The translations under genes were made by a program, and so were the position numbers. The notes beneath the pieces are model-generated. The model did not search any database, was not told the DNA's origin, and was given only the letters and a program-made list of their open reading frames with translations. DNA of 64,000 bases from Haematobia irritans (lineage: Eukaryota; Arthropoda; Insecta; Diptera; Muscidae): positions 224,728,085-224,792,084 of the forward strand of contig NC_134400.1 in assembly GCF_050003625.1 (NCBI RefSeq), given 5' to 3'. Shown piece by piece: positions 1 to 10,279 of this stretch; within the stretch, counting starts at the first letter, position 1; every line of letters starts with the position of its first letter.

Positions 1-1004
1 TCCAAAGAGGATATATCCTCGGCTTTTCGAGCATTTTTCAAATGCTTATTTTGTGTACCTACCAAGCCTCCAGTCACCTCTACTTGGTTCCTTGGAACCA
101 AAGTTACAACCTGGTTATTAGCATCGACGGTAACATTTATTTCGGACCCACTGCTAATTAGATCGGGGCTACTAGCCCTAAAACCAGAAATCTTAAGTTC
201 ATTTGTTTTCAATTTTTGCCCCAAAGTAATGTGTTTTTCTGCGGGCCTGCTACTTATTTTTGCCGAATTTTCATAGTTTACACATTTTGTATGCAATACA
301 CTAACATTTTTTTCATCTGGAGACTCCTGAGGTATACATATATGGTCCTGGCTTGGCACAACATCTGGGTAATTTTTCATTTCACAGTTTTTTTCGTTCG
401 TTAGCCGGATTTCATGGTCATTATAGTCAGCATCAGACCCTGTAGGCGAGAGCATTAGAGGGTGATTATCGGCCAAGGTTCGCGTTGTAACGTTGCACCT
501 TGAATCCATTGGAGTCAATTTTTCCGTAGGTCGTGAATTACGATTATCTTCTACTGGTGATATCTTTGAGAACTCTTCGTTGTCATTGGTGTAATTTGAG
601 AGCGAGTTTCCTGTTGCGTCCCTTAGGTGCGAATGGTTGCAGTATTCAGAGTTTTTGTTAAGCAATGTTTGTGAACGCTCTTTGTCCAGACGTATAATAA
701 CTGTATTTTCATTCAAAGAATTAGTTCCAGGGTCTATTATTGTTTCAGAGCTGTCCATTTTACTAAGATCTATATGTGGACCATTAGGTTGCAAAAGGCT
801 TAAAAAACAATAATAATAGTATGCAAGCAAAAACGTTCAATATCACCATTGCTAAACTAACGAACATCCCACAAAACATTCTATAGAACCTACCTCATAC
901 TTTTTCTTAGTCCACAAATACTTTTTGGTTTCGTTGTTCCAGTTTTCTTAGCACAATTTAATACATTTCTCCAGTTTCTCCAATGGTGATTTATTATTCC
1001 ACTG
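1..1004 (-). CDS. Unrecognised protein gene, 3' portion (partial, two exons seen)
   Basis: On the minus strand a stop-free frame runs from 798 to the left edge. It joins in phase to an upstream exon at about 1004-894 across a 95-bp intron (893-799). The donor reads GAG|GTAGGT and the acceptor TTTTTTAAG; the split codon gives Ser. The upstream exon encodes a Trp-rich basic stretch (HHWRNWRNVLNCAKKTG). The downstream exon encodes about 265 residues rich in Ser, Asn, Asp and Glu, with no recognisable domain. The upstream exon has no in-frame ATG and begins at a TTGTAG or CAG acceptor near 1005, so at least one earlier exon is missing; it is not visible in the repeat block to the right. The gene continues past base 1. 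The Trp-rich stretch could be the end of a Myb/SANT-like or MADF-like DNA-binding domain, but that is a guess. It is very probably a real gene; its function is not assigned. Confidence 0.7.
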
Positions 1005-1108
1005 CTACAAATCACAATAGTGTTGGGAAAGTAACGAATATTTGATTACAAGTACTCGTTCTGACGGCAAGCAAGTTGGCGGTTTTGAAGTAAAATTCTT
1101 GACTTATT

Positions 1109-1266
1109 CCCTGCCAACATTTTTTGAATTTGGGGGCGCTTCTGAGAATCGTAGTGGGGATTCTCGAAAACAGTCGTATACGATATCCAAAACTCCTCGG
1201 AAAAGCGCCGTCACTATTGAGAAGTTGTACCACGCCAAGTTACTACAAAAAAGTATCGCATGAGTG
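1109..1266 (+). mobile_element. Left-end fragment of the 789-bp CCCTGCC element
   Basis: The fragment begins with the CCCTGCCAACATTTTTTG terminus and follows the left end of the full copies for about 158 bp. It is then cut by the start of the next full copy at 1267, which suggests the later copy inserted into it. Confidence 0.7.
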
Positions 1267-2055
1267 CCCTGCCAACATTTTTTGAATTTGGGGGCGCTTC
1301 TGAGAATCCCCAGTACGTCGAAAAAAATCATATACGATATCAAAAACTCGTCGGAAAAGCGCCGTCACTATTGAGAAGTTGTACCACGTCAAGTTACTAC
1401 AAAAAGGTTTCGCATGAGTGCAATTATTAGGTGCCTTTATAGATCAATTTAGAACGACGCCAATAAGAGACCCTCCAAACAATCAGAAAAAGCACATTTT
1501 AAGATAGTGGTAAAAGAATCATTGTGGTCGAGTAAAACACGTTTGTTTAGATATTTATTAATTTGATTAATTATTTGCAAATTCGTAAAAATATAACATT
1601 TATACCACTATCACATCACATTTAACATAATTTTTTGCATTAATGATGATGTGGAGTTACAAGTAGCGAGTTACATGTTGCAGCGTCTATCAGCCAGTGC
1701 TTTTATTCGATGGAGGCAGCGTGTCTGTAAAATATTTGAAAAACAATCACTTTATTCCATTTGGAAAATCAAAAATTGTTCACCAATATACCTTTCACAA
1801 TTTTAAGCGTAAAATCTATGTTTTCAGAACTTTATTTTCGTTTTTATTTAAATAAAATATAACAAGCTGGTTGCGCTTGGCGTTTCACAAAAAATAAAAT
1901 GGCTTTTGTAAAAGTAGTGATGGCAAAATACATGTATGAAGTACATTTTGTACTTTATGATATGCTGCCCCCCATCACAGTAGGATGGTTGTAGTGACAT
2001 TTACGAGTCTGTGGTAGCGATGAAGATGAAATGGAACTTTGAAATGCTGGCAGGG
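1267..2055 (+). mobile_element. 789-bp TIR element (CCCTGCC family), copy A
   Basis: This copy runs from CCCTGCCAACATTT at the left to AAATGCTGGCAGGG at the right, giving a terminal inverted repeat of about 14 bp with one mismatch. It is 789 bp long, exactly the length of copy D at 2834-3622, and holds no open frame of note, so it is a non-autonomous element. A clean target duplication could not be defined because neighbouring copies abut it. The superfamily is not assigned. Confidence 0.75.
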
Positions 2056-2752
2056 ATATCATAAAGTACAAAATGTACTTCATACATGTATTTTACCATC
2101 ACTACTTTTACAAAAGCCATTTTATTTTTTGTGAAACGCCAAGCGCAACCAGCTTGTTATATTTTATTTAAATAAAAACGAAAATAAAGTTCTGAAAACA
2201 TAGATTTTACGCTTAAAATTGTGAAAGGTATATTGGTGAACAATTTTTGATTTTCCAAATGGAATAAAGTGATTGTTTTTCAAATATTTTACAGACACGC
2301 TGCCTCCATCGAATAAAAACACTGGCTGATAGACGCTGCAACATGTAACTCGCTACTTGTAACTCTACATCATCATTAATGCAAAAAATTATGTTAAATG
2401 TGATGTGATAGTGGTATAAATGTTATATTTTTAAGAATTTGTAAATGATTAATCAAATTAATAAATATCTAAACAAACGTGTTTTACTCGACCACAATGA
2501 TTCTTTTACCACTATCTTAAAATGTGCTTTTTCTGATTGTTTGGAGGGTCTCTTATTGGCGTCGTTCTAAATTGATCTATAAAGGCACCTAATAATTGCA
2601 CTCATGCGAAACCTTTTTGTAGTAACTTGGCGTGGTACAACTTCTCAATAGTGACGGCGCTTTTCCGACGAGTTTTTGATATCGTATATGATTGTTTTCG
2701 ACGTACTGGGGATTCTCAGAAGCGCCCCCAAATTCAAAAAATGTTGGCAGGG
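2056..2752 (-). mobile_element. CCCTGCC-family element, copy B (inverted, one end missing)
   Basis: This is the reverse complement of copy A from the ATATCATAAAG position through to the CCCTGCC terminus, which reads as ATGTTGGCAGGG at 2741-2752. About 90 bp of the other end are missing. Copies A and B therefore lie tail to tail and form a large imperfect palindrome of about 1.4 kb. A further 80-bp internal piece of the same element follows at 2753-2833. Confidence 0.75.
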
Positions 2753-2833
2753 AATATACCTTTCACAATTTTAAGCGTATAATCTATGTTTTCAGAACTT
2801 TATTTTCGTTTTTATTTAATTAAAATATAACAA

Positions 2834-3622
2834 CCCTGCCAACATTTTTTGAATTTGGGGGCGCTTCTGAGAATCCCCAGTACGTTGAAAACAATCATAT
2901 ACGATATCAAAAACTCGTCGGAAAAGCGCCGTCACTATTGAGAAGTTGTACCACGCCAAGTTACTACAAAAAGGTTTCGCATGAGTGCAATTATTAGGTG
3001 CCTTTATAGATCAATTTAGAACGACGCCAATAAGAGACCCTCCAAACAATCAGAAAAAGCACATTTTAAGATAGTGGTAAAAGAATCATTGTGGTCGAGT
3101 AAAACACGTTTGTTTAGATATTTAATAATTTGATTAATTATTTACAAATTCTTAAAAATATAACATTTATACCACTATCACATCACATTTAACATAATTT
3201 TTGGCATTAATGATGAGGTAGAGTTACAAGTAGCGAGTTACATGTTGCAGCGTCTATCAGCCAGTGTTTTTATTCGATGGAGGCAGCGTGTCTGTAAAAT
3301 ATTTGAAAAACAATCACTTTATTCCATTTGGAAAATCAAAAATTGTTCACCAATATACCTTTCACAATTTTAAGCGTAAAATCTATGTTTTCAGAACTTT
3401 ATTTTCGTTTTTATTTAAATAAAATATAACAAGCTGGTTGCGCTTGGCGTTTCACAAAAAATAAAATGGCTTTTGTAAAAGTAGTGATGGCAAAATACAT
3501 GTATGAAGTACATTTTGTACTTTATGATATGCTGGCCCCCATCACAGTAGGATGGTTGTAGTGACATTTACGAGTCTGTGGTAGCGATGAAGATGAAATG
3601 GAACTTTGAAATGCTGGCAGGG
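2834..3622 (+). mobile_element. 789-bp TIR element (CCCTGCC family), copy D
   Basis: This is a full-length copy with the same termini and the same length as copy A, and near-identical over most of its length. It sits in an 80-bp fragment of the same family (2753-2833). No protein-coding frame is evident. Confidence 0.75.
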
Positions 3623-3724
3623 TTGTCGCACAAATTTATATTAAATAAATATAGTTTTAAATAGTTGTTAAGATAATCTGAAGTCTTTTATTTATACAAA
3701 CAACTATAACGGTATCCGGTTCAT

Positions 3725-4449
3725 TATACCCTTCACCACTACTGTGGTACAGGGTATAATAAGTTTGTGCATTTGTATGTAACGCCACGAAGGAAATATT
3801 TTATGAATCTCGAAAAACTTGCAAAATATCAGCCAAATCGGTTCAGATTTAGATATAGCTCCCATATATATCTTTCGTCCGATTTAGACTCATATGACCA
3901 CAGAGACCAACGTTTACTACCGATTTTCGTGAAATTTTGCACAGAGAGTAGAATTGAGATTCTACCAATGCTTGGTAAATTTGATTGAAATCGGTTTAGA
4001 TTTAGATATGGCTCCCATATATATCTTTCGTCCGATTTGCACTTATATGGCCTCAAAAGCCAGAGTTTTGTCGTGATTTAGTTCAAATTTTGACAAGGAG
4101 TACGTTTATTAGTATCGGTAAGTGTACCAAATTTGGTTGAAATCGGTTCAGATTTAGATATAGCTCCCATATATATATCTTTCGCCCGATTTGGACTTAT
4201 AGGGCATCAAAAGGCAGAGTTTTCCCGTGATTTGCTTCAAATTTTGCACGAGAGGTACGTTTAACTGTATCGGTAAGAGTGCCAAATCGGTTCAGATATA
4301 GATATAGCTCCCATATATATCTTTCGCCCGATTTACACTCAAGTGACCACGGGGCCAGAGTTACACTCCCATTTACGTGAAGTTTTGCAGAGATAGCAGA
4401 ATTTTTATTCTAACTATGCATGTCAAATTTAGTCAAACTCGGTTCAGAT
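3725..4449. repeat. Interspersed repeat of the TATACCCTTCACCAC family
   Basis: It starts with a small hairpin, TATACCC ... GGGTATA, around ACCACTACTGTGGT. The body consists of repeated 110-130-bp units containing 'tcggttcagatttagatata' and 'gctcccatatatatctttcg' phrases. Other copies are near 10281, 22033 and, in the opposite orientation, 61370-62135. No coding capacity is visible; the class is not assigned. Confidence 0.7.
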
Positions 4450-4656
4450 TATACAGCTGCGCTCAAAATAATAGTAGTAGCAAATAAATTAAAGCACCAT
4501 CGTGATTTACAGTTTTTGTCGTAAAATTGGTACTGTACTCAGTGTTTTTAGGTTGCCGAACATATAGACGGGATCCTCTTCAAACATAAAGCACCATTTT
4601 TGACTCATCCATCCAATGTTCCTCCATTTCTGTACTGGGGAATGTTCCTCCATTTC
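4450..4656 (-). pseudogene. Tc1-like transposase remnant
   Basis: Read on the minus strand, about 40 codons in two frames match the catalytic region of Tc1-type transposases: a Trp-Arg-Asn-Ile stretch, then DESK, then RLYVRQP and a KTVNHDG remnant. The reading is broken by a frameshift and a stop. The lower end carries a Tc1-like terminus starting ACAGCTGCGCTCAAAATAAT near 4452. The upper end contains a short direct duplication (AATGTTCCTCCATTT) and is cut by the next CCCTGCC element. Confidence 0.55.
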
Positions 4657-5450
4657 CCCTGCCAACATTTTTTGAATTTGGGGGCGCTTCTGAGAATCCC
4701 CACTACGTCGAAAACAATCATATACGACATCAAAAACTCGTCGGAAAAGCGCCGTCACTATTGAGAAGTTGTACCACGCCAAGTTACTACGAAAAAGTTT
4801 CTCATGAGTGCAATTATTAGGTGCCTATTTAGATCAATTTCGAAGGACGCCAATAAGAACTCCTGCAAACTATCAGAAAAAGTGCATTTTAAGGTAATTG
4901 TAGAAGAATCATTGTGGTCAAGTAAAACACGATTGTGTAGATGTTTATTGATTTGATTAAACATTTATAATTTCTTATAAATATTACATTTTTTGGTTTA
5001 TCTCATCACATTTAACATAATTTTTTGCATTAATAAAAGAATGATGTTGAGTTTTAAGTAGCAAGTTACATATTGCAGCGCCTATCAGTCAGTTTGTTTA
5101 TTTTCGATGGAGACAGCGTGCCTGGAAAAATATTTGAAAAACGATCACTTTATTCTATTTGGAAAGTCGAAAATTGTTCACCATATACCTTTCACAATTT
5201 TAAGCGTAATATCTATGTTTTCAGAACTTTATTTTCGTTTCTATTTAAATAAAATATAACAAGCTGGTTGCGCTTGGCGTTTCACAAAAAATAAAATGGC
5301 TCTTCTAACAGTAGTGATGGCAAAATACTTTCATGTACATTTTGTACTTTTTGATATGCTTCCCCCATCACAGTTCGCGATGGTTGTGGTGACATTTAGG
5401 AGTCTGTGGTAGCGATGAGGATGAAATGGAACTCTGAAATGCTGGCAGGG
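4657..5450 (+). mobile_element. CCCTGCC-family TIR element, copy E (diverged)
   Basis: It has full termini and is about 794 bp long, but is clearly more diverged from copies A and D than they are from each other. It is therefore probably an older insertion. No open frame of note. Confidence 0.7.
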
Positions 5451-6002
5451 AAGCTGGTTGCGCTTGGCGTTTCACAAAAAATGACTTTTTTAACAGTAGG
5501 GATGGCAAATTACTTGCATGTACTTTTTGATGTACCTTCTCATGATGGTTGAAGTGACATTTACGAGTCTGTGGTAACGATGAGGTTGAAATGGAACTTT
5601 GAAATGCTGGCAGGGGAGTTACAAGTTGCATGTTGTAGCGTCTATCAGCCAGTGCCTTTATTCCCTATTGAGGCAGCGTGTCTGGAAAAATATTTGAAAA
5701 ACTATCACTTTATTCCATTTGGAAAGTCAAAAATTGTTCACCAATATACCTTTCACAATTTTAAGCGAAATAACGATGTTTTCAGCACTTCACTATCATT
5801 TTTATTTAAATAAATTATAAGAAGCTAGTTGTGCTTGGTGTTTCACAAAATATAAAATGGCTCTTGTAACAATAGTGATGGCAAAATACTTTCATGCGAA
5901 TAGTGATGGAAAAATACTATCACAGTTGGCGATTGTTGCAGTGTCACTTACGAATCTGTGGTAGCATGGAGGATGAAATGGAACTTTGAAATGCTGGCAG
6001 GG
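5451..6002 (+). mobile_element. Two left-truncated CCCTGCC-family copies in tandem
   Basis: Positions 5451-5615 and 5616-6002 each begin inside the element and end at the canonical right terminus (GCTGGCAGGG). Together with copy E this gives three right ends in a row, a head-to-tail arrangement that is unusual for simple cut-and-paste insertion. Confidence 0.65.
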
Positions 6003-6007
6003 TTATT

Positions 6008-6527
6008 AGGGCTGTTTTCTTTTTGCACTGGATGCAACATTTGTATGTGCTATCCAGAACATCCTTGCACTGGTGTTCTATCCAGAACATCTCATCAGTG
6101 CAAGTCGCTCCGATGTTGCCAGATTGTATTTGGATAAAGTGACGCTTCTTCGATTCACAATAGCAATTTATTGTGACTATTTTATCGAAAAACATGAAAT
6201 TCAAAGTGATACAGTGTCATAAATAATCGCAGCAGTAATATTTATTACTATTTGGAGCATTTCATACATTAAAAATGCAAGATTTCACTTCTTTTCTGTG
6301 ATTGTTTTTAAACAGCTGATGACAGTGTTGCATATTTTTGGAGATGTCCTGGATAAACGAGTACTCTGTTTTCTTTTAGTCCTTAACGGCTTAGCATATC
6401 CAGTGCTAAAAGAAAACAGCCCTACTGTATCACTTTGAATTTCATGTTTTTCGATAAAATAGTCACAATAAATTGCTATTGTTAATCGAAGAAGCGTCGC
6501 TTTATCCAAATACAATCTGGCAACATT
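6008..6527. repeat. Foldback sequence with about 104-bp inverted arms and AGGGCTG termini
   Basis: Arms at 6113-6215 and 6424-6527 are near-perfect inverted copies separated by about 208 bp. A second pair of short inverted ends, AGGGCTGTTTTCTTTT, bounds 6008-6423. The same AGGGCTG end recurs near 7966-7977 and, diverged, near 12735-12757. Confidence 0.6.
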
Positions 6528-7000
6528 ATCCATTTTTTGAGGCTCAACAAATGATTTCTCACCTGCCCAAAGCATGCGAACGTGTATTTACTGCCTGTTC
6601 GTGGAATTTTCGTTCGCCTCTAGACGAACGATTCGTCAAAAATCCCATATTGATATCTCGAAAACCAGAGTATGTGGAATACCAATTGTTTCGGTGTTCG
6701 ATAGTAAATCATTAATAATGAGTTCATGACAAAATTCAGCATTTTCTAGCATATATATCTAAAGTTATTTTAGTTCCAATCTAGACGAACGATTCGTCTC
6801 GATTCCATTTTTAATTTTTTTAATTATCCTTTGGTGTGATGTTGGCGGTAGTGTTATGTAGGCATCCAAGTTTCTAACCCACCAAAAATGGCGCATTCAA
6901 CAAGTTAGTTTTGGTTTGATAAAATTTTCTAAGAAATAAAAAATTAAAAAAATTTCTATAGAAATACAGATTTCGTAGATTATTTTTGGCGATATGGACC
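6528..7000. other. No gene seen; two copies of a 15-bp palindrome
   Basis: AT-rich sequence with no convincing gene. GACGAACGATTCGTC, a near-palindrome, occurs at about 6623-6637 and 6783-6797. Confidence 0.4.
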
Positions 7001-7440
7001 AAATGTTGTGTGATTGGCCATTGCCTATATTTAACTAAAGACCGATGTGGACCAATTTTTGCATGGCTGTTAGAGACAATATACTAACCCACGTACCAAA
7101 TTTCAACCGGAGCGGATGAATTTCACTCTTTCAAGGGGCTCCTGAGGTCAAATCTTGGGATCGGTTTATATGAGGGCTATATATAATTATGGACCGATAT
7201 CGACCAATTAGGGCATGTTTGTTAGAGACCTTATACTTACACCACGTACCAAATTTCAACCGAATCGGATAACTTTTGTTCCTCCCAGAGGCTCTGGTGG
7301 TCCGTTTATATGGAGGGTATAAGTAAAAGTGGTCCGATGTAGCCAATCAATACCATCCGTCCTACATCTACCATAACTACATGTTTCGTCTCCTTCTGGG
7401 TGTTGCAAACATATGCACTAACTGGTCCACAGTGTGGACA
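7000..7440. repeat. Interspersed repeat with 'gaccgatat-gaccaatt' units
   Basis: It contains two diverged units of about 190 bp with phrases such as 'cacgtaccaaatttcaaccg' and ends in 'ctccttctgggtgttgcaa' and 'ccacagtgtgg'. The same end occurs at 62051-62131. The short open frames here fall inside repeat sequence and are not genes. Confidence 0.6.
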
Positions 7441-7829
7441 GGGTTTAAAAAGGGGGCGGAGCTCGTAGCCTGCAAGTGAACATTACTGATTCAGGCGTTC
7501 GAATACTAAAAACTCCACGAGAGTAAAAGTGAGTACTAAGTTCGAGTTTAATTGCTAAAGTGAAAACTAAATCAGCAAAAAAAGGCATAAAATTATACAT
7601 AGAATAGCCCAAAGCAAATTTTCACAAAGTTTGTATTCCTTAAAATGGATTATTAGAGGAAAGAAATCGTGAAAAATTTAGCGGCTAAACTCGAACCTTA
7701 TACTCACCTTAACTCAAAATTCAAACAAATTAGTATTTGTTTATTTACTTTTTACCATTTTGCGAAGTTCGTTTCTTCTTCTTCTCTGTATGTGACATTC
7801 ACTTGAGATGTGTTTCTTTCCGAGTATTA

Positions 7830-8020
7830 CTTTAGTTGCCAACTCTTATTTTGACAACAAAAAATCGCATATATGGTGACACTGGTGCGACTTGCACTGA
7901 TAGTTGTTCTGGATAGAACACCAGTGCATCGATTTTCATACAAAAGTTGCTATCAGTACAAAAAGAAAACAGCCCTACTGTTGTCCGGAATAACTGATAG
8001 TCTGTAAAGCGCATAATATA
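7830..8020. repeat. Fragment of AGGGCTG family joined to the 'ggaataactgatagtctg' repeat
   Basis: The 'ctggatagaacaccagtgca' and 'aaaagaaaacagccct' phrases match the 6008-6423 element. The following 'ggaataactgatagtctgta' matches 12472-12500 and, interrupted, 62210-62232. These are old, truncated pieces 180 bp or more upstream of the Rcd5 start codon. Confidence 0.5.
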
Positions 8021-8197
8021 TAGCACGTATGGAATAAGATATTGAGTACTCATTTAATTGTAACGAGTACTCAAAAAATTAGTCAGTAACGAGTACTTGT
8101 AATCAAATACTCGTTACTTTCCCAACACCACATTATTTCCTTTTCACTTAAACGCAATTTTTTTAATAATAGTAGGCCTTTTTGAAATCTATAAAAA

Positions 8198-9981
8198 ATG
8201 GCTTCTACGACCACTGTAGCAGATAGTCTTGATACAATTGGTGCCCCTACAACTCCTTTACAGAATTTGCCGATTGAATTACAGAACGAGAAACGACGAA
8301 GGTATGTTATTAAGTTTAATCTAGTTCATCTTAAACTAGTTCTTTTTAATCTAGTTCATCACGGTCCATAAAACGCAAGCGTTTCGATGATGAAATCGTA
8401 GAATACAGCATAGGTTTACAGTCAAGGGGTGAGCAGTCTCGTAGCACTAGACCAAGAACAACTTCACAAACCTATGTGCCACCTACCCCACAATTACCTA
8501 TACCAATACTACAACCCACTACAGCAACTCCGCCTAATCCTAAATCGCCATCCCTTACTGCCACTGAGAAATCTCAATCGATTTCTGTTGCATCATCGTC
8601 CACCACATTGGCCACATCTTTACAAGGAATCAGTGGGACAAGTGTTGCTGGAATTGCTACATCTCATAATTTGTCGAGTGTGGAAAATAAACATACAAGT
8701 GTCTATATGGCAACTGAAAGACGACGACCTGCGAAAGCACAGCAGAAAAAGAACAAAAAATCGGGTCGTCCGCCAGCAATAGTTACCACTAAGGATTTAG
8801 GACGATGGAAGCCAATAGATGATCTAGCATTAATTACGGGCATATTGCAGACAAACGACTTGCGCATGGTACACAGAGGTACGAAATTTTCGTGCAAGTT
8901 TACTTTATCAGAATTGCAAGCTAGGTGGTTTTCATTATTGTACGAGCCTGCACTTTCCAGAATAGCAGTTGCCGCCATGCGGAACTTGCATCCCGAATTG
9001 GTTGAGTCTGTTCAAAGAAAAGCTCTGTTCAGTGTTGCTGAGGAGGAACTTCTGAGCACAATAAAATCGGTACGAAATGTAATATGTTCTCATTTTCAAA
9101 AAATCACCATTTATATTCTTTATTGTAGAGTGATAATCCTAAATTGGAACAGTTTCAAGAGCTATTGGATAAAAACGCCTCCATATTTTACAGTGCTCGC
9201 ACGGCAAAAACTTTACAAAATCATTGGCAAATGATGAAACAATACCAGTTGCTCTCAGACCAAATTGTTAATATTAGCGATCAACCGCTAAGTTTCTCAG
9301 ATGCAGAAGATTTAATACTAGATGCCGAGTTAAATGAACAAAGAGATGAATCATTGGAAATAGAGTTGGCGTTAGCTGACAGGCAAAATAAGCGTGAAAT
9401 ACGTCTATTAGAAAATGAGCTGTGTCGTTGGAATGTATTGGTTGATACAATGACAGGAGCAGGAGTAGCGCCTGAATTTGATGGTCAGACTTTAGCCGTT
9501 TTAAGGGGCCGTTTAGTACGATATTTAATGCGTTCAAAGGAGATATCATTTGGGCGCGACGCAAAAGATTGTGTCGTAGATGTGGATTTGTCTTTAGAAG
9601 GGCCAGCAACAAAAATATCTCGCAAACAGGGAACAATCAAATTGCGCAGTAATGGTGATTTTTTCATAGCAAATGAGGGCAAACGACCCATTTTCATAGA
9701 TGGTACACCACTTCTAACGGGTAATAAAACTCGATTAGCCAATAACTGTGTAGTTGAGGTAAGAATATAAAAATCATTTATATGTCCTTATATCTGGTAT
9801 ATAGCATATCATTAGGATTATTATGACAATTTTGGTAATAATATTATTTGTACATAAATATTTCGTTTTTTTTTTTCTTGAATTACAGATATCTGGACTA
9901 AGATTCGTTTTCCTCGTCAACTATGAACTTATAAATGCAATTCGGTATGAAAGCGCCAAGACAACTTCCCCACTAAATTAA
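8198..9981 (+). CDS. Rcd5: Microspherule protein 1 orthologue (Rcd5), FHA-domain nuclear protein
   Basis: Four exons: 8198-8301, 8355-9069, 9129-9758 and 9889-9981, all with GT-AG introns of 53, 59 and 130 bp and consistent phases. The protein is 513 residues. The start is the ATG at 8198 (MASTTVADSL); the KRKRFDDEIVE motif that typifies the family spans the start of exon 2. Residues about 186-320 match the MCRS1 N-terminal domain (RWKPIDDLALI, then KTLQNHWQMMKQYQLL). A charged helix lies at about 343-375, and an FHA phosphopeptide-binding fold at about 395-505 (FGRD, ISRKQGTI, NEGKRPIFIDG, ISGLRFVFLVN). In flies the family member Rcd5 belongs to the NSL histone acetyltransferase complex and was named for a centriole phenotype. 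The FHA His of the usual SRxH motif is Gln here (SRKQ), as judged by eye. An ATTAAA near 10000 may be the poly(A) signal. The gene begins only about 70 bp from a repeat end, so its promoter must be short or lie in repeats. Confidence 0.93.
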
Positions 9982-10279
9982 AATGTATTATAGCATTTAG
10001 CATTAAAATTTACAAATATCTCACCTTGAAGGAAGTCAATTTGGTCTTTTGTAATCTAATGGAATGAATATACATATTTGTTCCTATAAAAATTGTTGTG
10101 ATACCCTACACCATTTTGTAGTCTGGGGTATTAGAAAGTATATAATGCGAAGAATATATATGCCAAAAGCACTTGGCAAGTCTATTTGAAATCGATCCTA
10201 TTCAAGGATTTAAAACCAATCGCAAACTGCTTGACAAACTGTATCTTTTGGTAAAAAACATTTTAATTATTTTCTTTTT

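Larger units (their letters stand above)
1019..8127. mobile_element. Composite repeat block bounded by inverted TIR-like ends
   Basis: About 45 bases at 1019-1064 (GTTGGGAAAGTAACGA...) recur inverted at about 8085-8127, next to the Rcd5 start. The ends have the look of hAT-type termini. No convincing 8-bp target duplication was found, so this could be one old element filled by later insertions or two independent copies. Everything between the ends is repetitive: CCCTGCC elements, a Tc1 remnant, foldback sequence and gatataggtct-type interspersed repeats. The block separates the minus-strand gene from Rcd5 and contains no host exon that I can see. Confidence 0.4.

Noticed and set aside
3767..3988. 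Open frames in the TATACCC-family repeats as small proteins
   Set aside because: They recur in each repeat copy in varying frames with no codon conservation. They are translations of a noncoding repeat.
8429..8782. Plus-strand frame overlapping Rcd5 exon 2
   Set aside because: It is out of frame with the Rcd5 exon, whose translation matches the family through precise splice joins.
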